Shown: piece after piece, positions 27,274 to 35,985 of the stretch
How the letters are laid out: every line of letters begins with the position of its first letter
Numbering within the stretch: the stretch's first letter is position 1
Assembly: GCF_042683045.1 (NCBI RefSeq)
Contig: NZ_JBHUIT010000017.1
Span: 62,001 to 126,000, forward strand
Source: Luteolibacter algae
GTDB lineage: Bacteria > Verrucomicrobiota > Verrucomicrobiia > Verrucomicrobiales > Akkermansiaceae
DNA length: 64,000 nt
Direction: 5' to 3'
Notes under the pieces: generated by a model
What the model was told of the DNA's origin: nothing
Seen by the model: only the letters and a program-made list of their open reading frames with translations
Database searches by the model: none
Translations under genes and position numbers: made by a program

Positions 27274-27957
27274 TTACCGGGTCCATCCGCCGTATCCGAT
27301 GGGCATCTTCCCATGGCCTACCTCCGTATAAACGGTTTTTCCTTTCGCACCCTCAAGTGAGGTTCCCAAATGCTTTTTCCAGACTCCCGACATGGAAGAA
27401 CCGGTGTGGCAGCCCCAGGATTTGCAGTAAGCATTTCGGCTGAAAATGGAGGATTTCAAACGAGGTAGATCGCGTTCGTGAAGCCATGCGGTAGAGGCTG
27501 CCATGATGTCCGCACTATAATCGAAGAGAAACGCATACTTATTGGAATGGCCAAAGTAGTCGAAAGTTTCGACGGAACCACGCGGTCTTGAGTTGATTTT
27601 GGAAATGAAATCGCCAGTGGAATTGAACCAAATGAGGGTGGCGCTCCGTTTGGATGCTTGCTCGGCAATCCATGTGGTATAAGGCTTGCCATCCTCACGG
27701 CCGCGGGCTTCGTATGATGGCTTGTAAACCAGCCATACCAATGCCGCATCCTTTCCGTAGGCGAGGCGTAGCTCCGCCATGCGTAAAGTCGATGCCCGGA
27801 CGAAGTTGGCCCACCAGCGATCGTGCTGATCATCCGGGACCCTGTAATTCTCCCATGCTCTGAGTGCCGGCCCGCCGCAGACGATGACGTGCTCCGCTTG
27901 TGCAGCCTGAGTGAACAAAGCGATGGCTAGAATGAGAATTTTGAGTGCGCGTGGCAT
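27274..27957 (-). CDS. Secreted protein of unknown function with His/Cys motifs
   Basis: Predicted 227 aa with signal peptide ending around AQA (residue 21). Two short stretches suggest a caspase-like (clan CD) arrangement: TFDYFGHSNKYAF with His137 after a hydrophobic strand, and CKSWGCHTGSSMS with Cys178/Cys183 and His184. The mature protein starts with HVIVCGGPA. This is only a motif-level guess and the family is not recognised. A small secreted Verrucomicrobial protein without peptidase activity is equally possible. It is monocistronic. Confidence 0.55.
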   Translation of the reverse strand: MPRALKILILAIALFTQAAQAEHVIVCGGPALRAWENYRVPDDQHDRWWANFVRASTLRMAELRLAYGKDAALVWLVYKPSYEARGREDGKPYTTWIAEQASKRSATLIWFNSTGDFISKINSRPRGSVETFDYFGHSNKYAFLFDYSADIMAASTAWLHERDLPRLKSSIFSRNAYCKSWGCHTGSSMSGVWKKHLGTSLEGAKGKTVYTEVGHGKMPIGYGGWTR

Positions 27958-28064
27958 GGCTCGAGTAAAGTCTGTGGGAGTAGGCGGGTCAATCGGGAAG
28001 AGCTATCCGAATCTGAGAAAGTGACGGGAGCGCTCTGTAGGTCTTCTACGTAAAGTTCGTAAAA

Positions 28065-28406
28065 TTAGCGGTTTGGATCAAATCTCAGGATTCTTTCCCC
28101 TTCGCGATAGTAGTTGAGCCGATCTCTGGCCTGCAGCTCCAGATAAGAAGTATCTTCCCTCAATGCATGCAGCTGAACCTGCTTGTATTCCTTTATCGCG
28201 AGAGTGGCTTCTTCCCGCTCACGGACGCTGCGCAACTTCGTTTGAAGTTTTTCATACTCCTTTTTCTGAGGCACAGCATTTGCCGCGATCAGGAGACCAA
28301 AGGCAATTGCCGCACAAATGCAGAAAATGCGGTTCAATCCCTGCACGAAGCGGGTAGCTCTTTCCACTCTTGCAAGTCTCTGGGCGGTGAATTTCTTTTT
28401 AGCCAT
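28065..28406 (-). CDS. FtsB/DivIC-like septum formation initiator
   Basis: Predicted 113 aa from MAKKKFTAQRLARVE. One transmembrane helix (about 26-43) is followed by a coiled coil rich in Glu/Lys/Arg (about 47-80), then the family's terminal block LQARDRLNYYREGERILRF, which resembles the FtsB/DivIC signature (ARxxLGMVxPGExv). Such proteins link FtsL and FtsQ/DivIB at the division septum. It is divergent from asd. Confidence 0.75.
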   Translation of the reverse strand: MAKKKFTAQRLARVERATRFVQGLNRIFCICAAIAFGLLIAANAVPQKKEYEKLQTKLRSVREREEATLAIKEYKQVQLHALREDTSYLELQARDRLNYYREGERILRFDPNR

Positions 28407-28550
28407 TTCCTGGATTTCATCTAAAGGGAAGGACTGCTGGAATGTCAAGTTTGGTGAAGCACCTAGCCCCTCAATCCTAGGCTTAGGGATTGCATGCCGG
28501 AGATTCAGCATCTACGTTTCGCAGCCCGGCGCGGCCGGATTATAGAAAAA

Positions 28551-29549
28551 ATGAAATTACCTCATGTGGCGATTGTCGGGGCGACGGGTGCCGTCGGCGT
28601 TGAAATGCTTCTTTGCCTGGAGCAACGGAATTTTCAGTTGGGCGAGCTGACTTTGCTGGCCTCTGCTCGTTCGGCGGGTAAGAAGATGAAGTTCCGCGGT
28701 GAGGAGATCGTGGTTAAAGAACTTACGCACGATGCATTCGAAGGGATTGATATCGCGTTATTCAGTGCTGGCGGAGGAATTTCATTGGAATTTGCTCCTT
28801 CGGCGGCTGCGGCAGGTGCGGTAGTCATCGATAATTCATCGGCGTTCCGGATGGAGGAAGGTGTCCCTCTTGTGGTTCCGGAGATCAACCCGGAGGCGGC
28901 AAAAGATCGTCCAAAGGGCATTATCGCCAACCCAAATTGCACAACGATCATTTCGTTGATGGCACTTGCACCATTGCACGAGAAATTTGTTCTGAAATCC
29001 GTGATTGCTTCTAGTTACCAAGCTGTCTCTGGCTCGGGAGCGCAGGGTATTATCGAGTTAGAGGAGCAAGTGAAAGCAATCGCCACCGGACAAGAGTTCA
29101 CGCCGCGGGTCTATCCCCGGCAAATTGCCTTCAATGTGATTCCACAGGTTGATTCATTCACCGACAACGGATATACCAAGGAAGAGATGAAGATGGCCAA
29201 CGAGGGGCGCAAAATCCTCGGTCACGATACATTGAAAGTTTCCTGCACCTGTGTCCGGGTTCCCGTATATCGTTCCCACTCGGTTTCAATAACCGCCCAG
29301 TTCGAGCAAGAGCCGGAATTGGATAAAGCCAGAGCGGCATATGACGGGAAAGCGGGAGTGCATGTCGTGGACGATCCGTCCCAGATGATTTTCCCGGTTC
29401 CATTGGATACCACTGGAAAGGACGATTGCCTTGTTGGCCGGATCCGCAAAAGCCTCGTGCTCGACAATGCCCTGGATATCTGGGTGGTCGGTGATCAGGT
29501 CCGCAAGGGCGCTGCGCTGAATGCTGTCCAGATCGCAGAAATTCTCTGA
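28551..29549 (+). CDS. asd: Aspartate-semialdehyde dehydrogenase
   Basis: Predicted 332 aa from MKLPHVAIVGATGAVGVEM; the frame extends upstream to 28494 but this start brings the NADP-binding loop GATGAVG to residues 10-16. The catalytic Cys130 is in NPNCTTI, with the GSGAQGI segment and RIRKSLVLDNALDIWVVGDQ at the end. It makes L-aspartate semialdehyde from aspartyl phosphate for Lys/Thr/Met and peptidoglycan. The next gene (polyprenyl synthase) starts 17 bases later. Confidence 0.96.
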   Translation: MKLPHVAIVGATGAVGVEMLLCLEQRNFQLGELTLLASARSAGKKMKFRGEEIVVKELTHDAFEGIDIALFSAGGGISLEFAPSAAAAGAVVIDNSSAFRMEEGVPLVVPEINPEAAKDRPKGIIANPNCTTIISLMALAPLHEKFVLKSVIASSYQAVSGSGAQGIIELEEQVKAIATGQEFTPRVYPRQIAFNVIPQVDSFTDNGYTKEEMKMANEGRKILGHDTLKVSCTCVRVPVYRSHSVSITAQFEQEPELDKARAAYDGKAGVHVVDDPSQMIFPVPLDTTGKDDCLVGRIRKSLVLDNALDIWVVGDQVRKGAALNAVQIAEIL

Positions 29550-29566
29550 TTTCGCAATCCCACTAC

Positions 29567-30454
29567 ATGAAATCGAGCTTGGATGATTATTTGAAAAAGG
29601 CTGTATCCCAGGTGGATGCCGCGATGGATGGTTTTCTACCTTTGAAGGAAGAGCGCCCGGGCTCGATTCACGAGGCGATGCGTTATTGCGTTTTTGCCGG
29701 AGGAAAACGTTTGCGTCCGATATTGAGTCTGGCCGCTGCCGAGGCCTGCGGTGGTAAGAGAAAGCACGCACTTCCCGCAGCTTGTGCAGTGGAGCTAATG
29801 CACACCTACTCATTGGTCCACGATGATTTGCCAAGTATGGATAACGACGACCTGAGGCGTGGACGTCCCACCTGCCACAAGGTCTATGGTGAAGGAATGG
29901 CGGTCCTATGTGGGGACGCATTGCTGACCGAGGCCTTTATCGTGCTTTGCCATGCGAAAAGTCGAAAACGCTACAGCGTGGGAGATATGGTCGTCGAGCT
30001 ATCGCTGACCGGAGGTAGCCGCAAGCTTATAGGTGGCCAGGTTCTCGATTTGGAAGGTGAGGGGAAAAAACTTTCGAAAGATGATCTCGTCCGGATTCAC
30101 GAAGCAAAAACCGCAGCTCTCCTGACGGCATCGTTACGTCTAGGTGCGATGAGCGCGAACGCGAAGCCGAGGCAGCTCGCCGCTTTGACGAAATTCGGCC
30201 ATGCTCTCGGCTTGGCTTTCCAGATTGTCGACGACATTCTGGATGTCACGCAGACTACGGAGAACTTAGGAAAAACCGCAGGCAAGGATCAGATTGTGGA
30301 AAAATCCACCTATCCCTCAGTTTTGGGATTGGATGAATCGAGAAAAGAAGCCGCACGCCTTACCGCGGAAGCAATGGGTGCCCTAGATATCTTCGGAGAG
30401 GAAGCCGATCCTTTGAGGAAGATTGCCGGGTGGATGCTTGAGCGTGAGTATTAA
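29567..30454 (+). CDS. ispA: Short-chain polyprenyl diphosphate synthase (farnesyl/geranylgeranyl type)
   Basis: Predicted 295 aa. The first Asp-rich motif is DDLPSMDNDD (86-95), and the second is FQIVDDILDVT. FAGGKRLRP and the K-x5-E-x-K segment are also present. The length fits IspA-like trans-prenyltransferases that condense isopentenyl diphosphate with an allylic diphosphate. The residues before the first Asp-rich motif (VELMHTYSLVHDD) are typical of IspA/CrtE and do not decide product chain length. It follows asd with a 17-base gap. Confidence 0.92.
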   Translation: MKSSLDDYLKKAVSQVDAAMDGFLPLKEERPGSIHEAMRYCVFAGGKRLRPILSLAAAEACGGKRKHALPAACAVELMHTYSLVHDDLPSMDNDDLRRGRPTCHKVYGEGMAVLCGDALLTEAFIVLCHAKSRKRYSVGDMVVELSLTGGSRKLIGGQVLDLEGEGKKLSKDDLVRIHEAKTAALLTASLRLGAMSANAKPRQLAALTKFGHALGLAFQIVDDILDVTQTTENLGKTAGKDQIVEKSTYPSVLGLDESRKEAARLTAEAMGALDIFGEEADPLRKIAGWMLEREY

Positions 30455-30554
30455 ATGGTCCCGAATCAGCCTAGGCTGCTTTTCATAGAAGTTGATTGAT
30501 AATCAGCTTGGGATAGGGCTAATTCCGCATATCAAAAAACGTTCTTTCAGTTTC

Positions 30555-32171
30555 ATGTTGGCGAAGCGGTATCTCAATCCGCGCCGTGCCGTCTTGTCCT
30601 CGTTTACGCTCATTTCACTTATAGGAGTGATGCTTGGCGTCCTGGTGTTGATCGTCGTGATGGCTGTCTACGCAGGACTTGAGAGAGATGTGAAAGGGAG
30701 GCTCCTCGGATTCACTCCTCATATCCTTGTGAGATCCGCGGAACTCAATTTCCCGCAGGAAGATTCCATTGAGGAAACCCAGACCGAGCCAAGTTGGCGG
30801 AAATTAGCGGAGGAAGCGACCCGGATCCAAGGTGTCGCGGCTGCCACAGCGTTTGTGGCCGATAATGTGATATTGGATGTAGGATCATTACAAAGACCGG
30901 TATCCTTCCGCGGCATCGATACCAGCGATCCTTCTCAGATCAAGGGAATCGCCGATATGTTGGATCTGAAAAACTACCCGGGATCCACTGCCGATCTGGG
31001 GCTTGACGATCGAGCAGTGATTTCTTCGCTTGTTGCGGAACAATTCCACCTCCGCATCGGAGACACGATGAGGCTCTATTCCACCCGGAATTTTGAAGGG
31101 GTAATGAACGCCTATAAAGCCACTGAAAAACCCGTGGTCCGGGAGGCTTTTCCGGACATGTGGAAGCTCGCCACGGATCTATTTTCCGCCGAGTGGGTTA
31201 AACAGGACGGGTTAGAGCAGGTCTCTGTGGAACCATTCAAGGAGCTGTATGATTCACTGCTAGGGATTTACGATGAGGATATTCGTCAGCCGGAACGAGA
31301 CTTGGTGGAAAATCTTCTGAGAGCAATGGAGGCGGGCGAGCGTGAGGATGGCGACGAGGTCTTCCGGTTTTCAGCCGAGAACAAGACCATTCTTAATGAA
31401 GCATATCGAGCACTTGGTGAGACAGATGCCGAGAAAATGGATGGAGAGATACTCAAAGGCCTGAAGAGCCTGGTGCTACCAAAGGAGGCGACCGTTGTCG
31501 GCATCTACTCGGCTTCACAGATGGCGGTGACTCCGGAACTATTTGTTCCATTGCCTCTGGCTCAGGATTTGGCAGGGCTTGGCGACCAAGTCCAGGGAGT
31601 CGCTCTGAGATTGGATAATGCGTATGCTTCCGAAGAAGTGGCTGCCGCTGGTAGAAAGGTTCTTGGTCCGGCGCGCCATCTCGAAACATGGGGGGATCAA
31701 TACCAGGCATTTTTCGCGCTGATCAATCAACAGCGTGTCATGATGTATTTTGCGCTATCATTCATCGTCCTTGTCTCTGCATTTTCCATGATGGCAGTCA
31801 TGTTTACCGTGACGATCCAGAAACGCCGCGAGATAGGGGTGATGAAAGCTCTCGGCGCAGCCCCGGGGCAGATTGTCAGGGTTTTCCTTTATCAGGGAAT
31901 GATTCTTGGCGTGCTTGGCTCCGCCTTGGGAGTTGGTCTTGGCCGCTTGGTCATCCATTTCAGAGGGCTGGTTCAAGAGGCGATGCGAACCATGGGGTTC
32001 GATCCTTTTTCGGAAGCTCTCACCGGGTTCGGGGTTCTCCCCGCCTACAATGATCCTACGGAGCAAGCAATGATTGCGGTCATAGCATTTGTCCTGTGCT
32101 CGTTGGCTGCGATGGTTCCCGCTTTCTTCGCTGCGCGTAGCGATGCTGCAAAATCCTTGAGAAATCTCTAA
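30555..32171 (+). CDS. LolC/LolE-like lipoprotein-releasing ABC permease
   Basis: Predicted 538 aa from the ATG at 30555 (MLAKRYLNPRRAVLSSF). A TTG at 30492 would give 559 aa, and the choice is uncertain. TM1 (about 14-40) is followed by a large periplasmic MacB-PCD-like domain interrupted by an extra Glu-rich segment (about 180-300), then three C-terminal helices of an FtsX domain with KRREIGVMKALGAAPGQIVRVFL. That signature couples to the ATPase LolD, which is not in this window. It moves lipoproteins out of the inner membrane. Gene spacing to the next gene is 3 bases. Confidence 0.85.
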   Translation: MLAKRYLNPRRAVLSSFTLISLIGVMLGVLVLIVVMAVYAGLERDVKGRLLGFTPHILVRSAELNFPQEDSIEETQTEPSWRKLAEEATRIQGVAAATAFVADNVILDVGSLQRPVSFRGIDTSDPSQIKGIADMLDLKNYPGSTADLGLDDRAVISSLVAEQFHLRIGDTMRLYSTRNFEGVMNAYKATEKPVVREAFPDMWKLATDLFSAEWVKQDGLEQVSVEPFKELYDSLLGIYDEDIRQPERDLVENLLRAMEAGEREDGDEVFRFSAENKTILNEAYRALGETDAEKMDGEILKGLKSLVLPKEATVVGIYSASQMAVTPELFVPLPLAQDLAGLGDQVQGVALRLDNAYASEEVAAAGRKVLGPARHLETWGDQYQAFFALINQQRVMMYFALSFIVLVSAFSMMAVMFTVTIQKRREIGVMKALGAAPGQIVRVFLYQGMILGVLGSALGVGLGRLVIHFRGLVQEAMRTMGFDPFSEALTGFGVLPAYNDPTEQAMIAVIAFVLCSLAAMVPAFFAARSDAAKSLRNL

Positions 32172-32174
32172 GTC

Positions 32175-33035
32175 ATGGAGATCTGGTTAATACAAAATGG
32201 AAAGAAGCGCGGCCCTTACCCTGATTATGATATCCGCTCCCGGATAGCCCATCGGGAACTGGATCCAGAAACGATCGCATGGCACGAGGGCCTGGCAGAA
32301 TGGACGGAAATCGGGAAGATGGATCTCTTCCGCAAGGAATTTCCGGAGAAGGAATCCGTTGCCACTCCGCCCGAATTACCTCGCAAATATCTTGAGCGGG
32401 CGGAATCTGCCGAAACGGTCTCTCCGAGCGCGACTGAACTTCCCAAACCGCGTAAATATCTCATCAGAAGGTTTTGGGCCAGGTGGTTGGACCTGACCTT
32501 TTATACGACAATCTGGTGGCTATTGATGTATCTGGCAGGCAAGGACATCGGCCTGGCGTTGCTAAACCCATGGTTGCAACTATCCCTCTATATCCCTTGG
32601 TTTGCGCTGGAAGCCTGGATGCTGCAGCGCAATGCGACAACCTTGGGAAAATGGCTGATGGGACTTCGTGTGATCAATGAAGATGGTTCAAAGCTTCATC
32701 TCAAGAACTCGGTTTGGCGATCCGTTCGCGTAATGGTCACCGGGATCGGTTTCGGATGGGGACTACTTTCATTGCTGTGCCAAGCGATGAGCTGGTTCAC
32801 CACCCGCCGTATCGGTAAGCCCATTTGGGACTATCTGGGCGCTCACAAGGTGGTGGCTTCAGAACTGAATGCTCTCAAAATCATCGTCATGGTTTTTTTG
32901 TTTTTTGTCTGCGCGCAGCTTCAGCTAGCCGTCAAAGGGCCGCACCTGCAAAAAATGATGCTGGAGAAAAATCCCGAATATAAGGAATTTTTTGAGCAGG
33001 CAAACCTGCGATATTTTCCAATCAATAAAAAATAA
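32175..33035 (+). CDS. GYF-like plus RDD membrane protein
   Basis: Predicted 286 aa. An N-terminal GYF_2-type domain (residues 1-55: IWLIQNGKKRGPYPDYDI, LAEWTEIGKM) is joined by a short linker to an RDD domain (about 90-235: RRFWARWLDLTFYT, TLGKWLMGLRVINEDGSKL). Three to four helices are present, plus a C-terminal helix (about 237-255). RDD proteins are small membrane proteins of unclear function, some linked to Na+/H+ exchange. It follows the Lol-like permease at 3 bases and shares its transcript. Confidence 0.82.
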   Translation: MEIWLIQNGKKRGPYPDYDIRSRIAHRELDPETIAWHEGLAEWTEIGKMDLFRKEFPEKESVATPPELPRKYLERAESAETVSPSATELPKPRKYLIRRFWARWLDLTFYTTIWWLLMYLAGKDIGLALLNPWLQLSLYIPWFALEAWMLQRNATTLGKWLMGLRVINEDGSKLHLKNSVWRSVRVMVTGIGFGWGLLSLLCQAMSWFTTRRIGKPIWDYLGAHKVVASELNALKIIVMVFLFFVCAQLQLAVKGPHLQKMMLEKNPEYKEFFEQANLRYFPINKK

Positions 33036-33060
33036 GGCCAGCAATCCGAAGATTGCTGGC
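33026..33060 (-). terminator. Terminator between convergent genes
   Basis: GCCAGCAAT / ATTGCTGGC (33037-33060) with loop CCGAAG is followed on the minus strand by TTATTTTTTATT. It lies 38 bases after the stop of the minus-strand disordered-protein gene and overlaps the stop of the RDD gene. Confidence 0.8.
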
Positions 33061-33097
33061 TGAAGATTTGTCGGAAAACTATGTTTGTTTATCCAAA

Positions 33098-33853
33098 CTA
33101 GTTACGGCGCTCTTCCTCCTCCAGGAAAAGCTCTGAAAGTCGGAAGCATCGCCGCGCCAGCTCTCGAGCGTCGTTGTCTGCAATCAATGCCACGCCTTCC
33201 TCGCTAACTTCCGCCAGGAAAATTTTCCAAGCCTTATGGGCGACTTTTTCAGGATCCAAACGACGGCGCTGTTTTTGCTGCGGCCGCTGTTGGTTTTGGT
33301 TCTGATTTTGATGGGGATGCTGCGCCTGGTTCGGGTTTGAAGAGGCATTCCCGCCCTTGGAACGACGGTCCTCCCGCTGCTCATCCTGCTCCTTGCTATC
33401 GTTTTCGGGAGAAAGGTTGATCACTTCCTCGCTAATTTCCGCCTTGTCGGAACTTTCATGATCAACTGAAGGCTTATCCTCCTTTTGAGAGGATTTACCT
33501 TTTCCGCCACGTCGGCGGCGATTTCGCTTCGGTTCTGAGCTAGCTGACTTGGAATCCTCTTCATCCGTGGGAGTGGCCTCATCAGCCGGATCCGTCTGTT
33601 CAGTCTGGGTCTCCACAGGCGCAGCTTCTTTTTGTGATGAAGCGGACGTGGATTTGGAAGTGGTCTTGCTTTTCGGGCTTTTAGCCTCCTCTTTCGGCAA
33701 AGAATCGGAGGATCCGTCAGCTGATGAAGGATCATCGGAGGTAGACTCGCTTTTCGTTTTACGCGGTCTTTTGATTGAGATGCGCCTTACCTTGGGTTCG
33801 GGCGAAGCTTCGGAAATCGGTTCTTCGTTTCCGGAAATGGATTCGTCTGACAT
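33098..33853 (-). CDS. Disordered, highly charged protein with short conserved-looking C-terminus
   Basis: Predicted 251 aa. The first 185 residues are low-complexity: Ser/Glu/Lys-rich with basic patches (KRPRKTKSES, KRNRRRRGGKGK) and a Gln/Asn-rich run (residues about 175-195). The last 55 residues (from RRRLDPEKVAHKAWKIFLAEV) form ordered helices ending FLEEEERRN. It has the look of an RNA- or nucleoid-interacting protein, but no domain is recognised. Composition resembles the RRM protein at 55832-56815. Confidence 0.6.
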   Translation of the reverse strand: MSDESISGNEEPISEASPEPKVRRISIKRPRKTKSESTSDDPSSADGSSDSLPKEEAKSPKSKTTSKSTSASSQKEAAPVETQTEQTDPADEATPTDEEDSKSASSEPKRNRRRRGGKGKSSQKEDKPSVDHESSDKAEISEEVINLSPENDSKEQDEQREDRRSKGGNASSNPNQAQHPHQNQNQNQQRPQQKQRRRLDPEKVAHKAWKIFLAEVSEEGVALIADNDARELARRCFRLSELFLEEEERRN

Positions 33854-33932
33854 GTGTGTGCAAAGGAAAGCGGACGGAGGTCAAACGTCCAGAGAATTTA
33901 AGTGGTTTGAGGGGAAGGCTGGGATGTTTGAT

Positions 33933-34445
33933 CTACCAGTTCTTGATATCGTCCTGGCTATATTTGTTTCCACCGGTTTTCCCATCGGCACCATATGAAT
34001 GGAGATCGAAGTCTGGATTATGGCTACCGGGGGCCTTGTATTGGTATTCTTTTCCCCAGGGATCGACGATCTTTGCGCTCGCTTCGCTACCAATGATCCA
34101 GCCTTGGCGGTTGTTTGGATCCAGCTCCGCAAGATAAATTTTATCCGTATTCGGCGTCTTTTTCCCGTCCAGATATAGTTCTTTATAGAGAATATTTGTA
34201 TTTCCGTTTTCGATGGTCGGAGCTGTAGGAGCCGGGGGATATTCCCCATTATCCAATTTGTATTCCTCGATCGCTTTTTCGAGGAGTGAGAGCTGGATTC
34301 TGGACTGCTCCATCGCTTGTTTCCCGGAAACATATTTGAATCCGCCCAGAGATAGGCCAGCCAGGATAACAACGATCGTGATCGTCACGAGCATCTCGAT
34401 CAAAGTGAAGCCGGCGCGTGCCCGGACTGAGAATTGTGTCTTCAT
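33933..34445 (-). CDS. gspG: Type II secretion/pilus major pseudopilin, GspG-like
   Basis: Predicted 170 aa from MKTQFSVRARAGFTLIEMLV. The type IV prepilin cleavage site AG/FTLIE (cleavage after Gly12, Glu at +5) leads into the hydrophobic helix of pseudopilins. Later come the GspG-like calcium/tail region DPWGKEYQYKAPG and a Ser-Tyr-Gly-Ala-Asp-Gly stretch near the end. It would be processed by a prepilin peptidase that is not in this window. It lies beyond a terminator downstream of gspF. Confidence 0.85.
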   Translation of the reverse strand: MKTQFSVRARAGFTLIEMLVTITIVVILAGLSLGGFKYVSGKQAMEQSRIQLSLLEKAIEEYKLDNGEYPPAPTAPTIENGNTNILYKELYLDGKKTPNTDKIYLAELDPNNRQGWIIGSEASAKIVDPWGKEYQYKAPGSHNPDFDLHSYGADGKTGGNKYSQDDIKNW

Positions 34446-34512
34446 GGGTTTGTTTTGGATAGAATTGATAATTAATATGATGTGTGTAAGCACATTGTAA
34501 AGTTTCAAAAGC

Positions 34513-34539
34513 AAAAAGGAGGCCCGGTCACACCGAGCC
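34513..34539 (-). terminator. Terminator after gspF
   Basis: GGCCCGGT / ACCGAGCC (34521-34528 with 34532-34539; one G:T pair) is followed on the minus strand by CTCCTTTTTGC. It lies 17 bases beyond the gspF stop and ahead of gspG. Confidence 0.75.
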
Positions 34540-34556
34540 CCCCTTGAAATTAAGAA

Positions 34557-35852
34557 TTATTGTTCACTCATCGTAGAGATCATCTTGATCAGTGGCAGGA
34601 AGAGCGCGAAGACGACCGCACCAACTACAAGAGCTAGAATAACGATCATAATTGGCTCGAGAATCGAAGTTAGCGCCGTCACAGCATTATCAACTTCGTC
34701 ATCGTAGACATCGGCAACCTTCAGAAGCATTTCAGGAAGCTGACCGGTCTCTTCACCCACATCAACCATCGAGATAACCATGCTGGGGAAAACTCCGCTG
34801 GATGAAAGTGGAGTCACAATGGATTCACCTTCTTTAACCGCCTCGTGGACCTTGGAGATCGCTTGGGAAATCACGACATTTCCAGCTGTATCCCGGGTGA
34901 TGTTGAGAGCTTGGAGAATTGGAACACCGGATGTTACCAGAGTTCCGAGAGTCCGGGCAAAACGCGACACCGCGGATTTACGCTGGATGTCGCCGAAGAT
35001 AGGCATGTGGAGCTTCATCTTATCGATAAACTCACGTCCTCCTTTGGTTCTTCCGATTGCATTGAATCCCGCATACAAGCCACCGAAGGCGATGAATATC
35101 CAAACCACGTTGGGGAGAATCAGCGGACGGCTAAGGCAGAATTCCGAAAATCCGAAGACGATCTGGGAAATCAATGGGAGATCGGAATCCGTTTCAGTGA
35201 ACATTTCCTTGAATTTCGGCACGATGAAAACCATCAGGAAGATAAGGATGGCCACCGCGATGAACATAACGATGGCGGGATAGACCATTGCCGAAACAAT
35301 CTTGTTTTTCAGTTTCTGGGCTTTTTCCTGATATTCGGCCAGACGGTTGAGGACGATTTCAAGGACACCGCCGAGTTCGCCAGCCTTCACCATGTTCACA
35401 TATAGTTTGTTGAACATTTTAGGATGCTGAGCGAGCGATTCCGAAAAGGTTGAACCGCCTTGAACGGAATCTGCGAGGGAACTGATGGTCGCCTTCAGAG
35501 CCGGGTTGGGCTCTTGTTTGCCGAGAACAGTCAACGAGCGGAGCAGAGGAAGTCCCGAATCGATCAGGGTCGCAAGCTGCCTCGTGAAAACCATGAGAAT
35601 CTTCGGTTTGACCGTGGTTTTCGCTTTGCCGATGGTGATGTTCATCGACTTGCCCTTGCCTTTGGGCTTACCTTTTTTCGCTCCCTTTTTGCCACCAGGT
35701 GCCGGCTTGCCTTTGCCCTCCTCTGCGATATGCGTAGGGTAAAGGCCTTGAGCGCGGAGTTTTTGAACTGCTTCGGCTTCTGTAGCTGCGGTTAGGACAC
35801 CGTCAGTTTGTTCGCCTTTTGCATCGAGGGCAGAATAGTTGAAATTGGCCAT
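34557..35852 (-). CDS. gspF: Type II secretion/type IV pilus inner-membrane protein, GspF/PilC-like
   Basis: Predicted 431 aa. Two GspF cytoplasmic domains (about 95-215 and 300-420) are separated and followed by membrane helices (about 195-220, 245-270, 400-425). Signature pieces include FTRQLATLIDSGLPLLRSL and VGEETGQLPEML. Between the N-terminal domain and the first GspF domain there is a Lys/Gly-rich insert (about residues 48-70) that is unusual for the family. It is the platform protein of the pseudopilus or pilus motor. A terminator separates it from gspE upstream and another from gspG downstream. Confidence 0.93.
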   Translation of the reverse strand: MANFNYSALDAKGEQTDGVLTAATEAEAVQKLRAQGLYPTHIAEEGKGKPAPGGKKGAKKGKPKGKGKSMNITIGKAKTTVKPKILMVFTRQLATLIDSGLPLLRSLTVLGKQEPNPALKATISSLADSVQGGSTFSESLAQHPKMFNKLYVNMVKAGELGGVLEIVLNRLAEYQEKAQKLKNKIVSAMVYPAIVMFIAVAILIFLMVFIVPKFKEMFTETDSDLPLISQIVFGFSEFCLSRPLILPNVVWIFIAFGGLYAGFNAIGRTKGGREFIDKMKLHMPIFGDIQRKSAVSRFARTLGTLVTSGVPILQALNITRDTAGNVVISQAISKVHEAVKEGESIVTPLSSSGVFPSMVISMVDVGEETGQLPEMLLKVADVYDDEVDNAVTALTSILEPIMIVILALVVGAVVFALFLPLIKMISTMSEQ

Positions 35853-35914
35853 GGGTATTTTTTATTGAGAAGATATGTTTAAAGAAAAGATGATCGCCGT
35901 GGATTTGGCGATGG

Positions 35915-35948
35915 AAAAATCGACCGAAATCGATGGAATTCGGTCGAT
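35915..35948 (-). terminator. Terminator after the second gspE gene
   Basis: ATCGACCGAA / TTCGGTCGAT (35919-35928 with 35939-35948) is a 10-bp stem followed by TTTTTCC on the minus strand. It lies 37 bases beyond the stop of the ATPase gene. Confidence 0.8.
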
Positions 35949-35985
35949 ATTCCCCAAAGCGAAATAGGGTTCGTGGTTACCAGTC

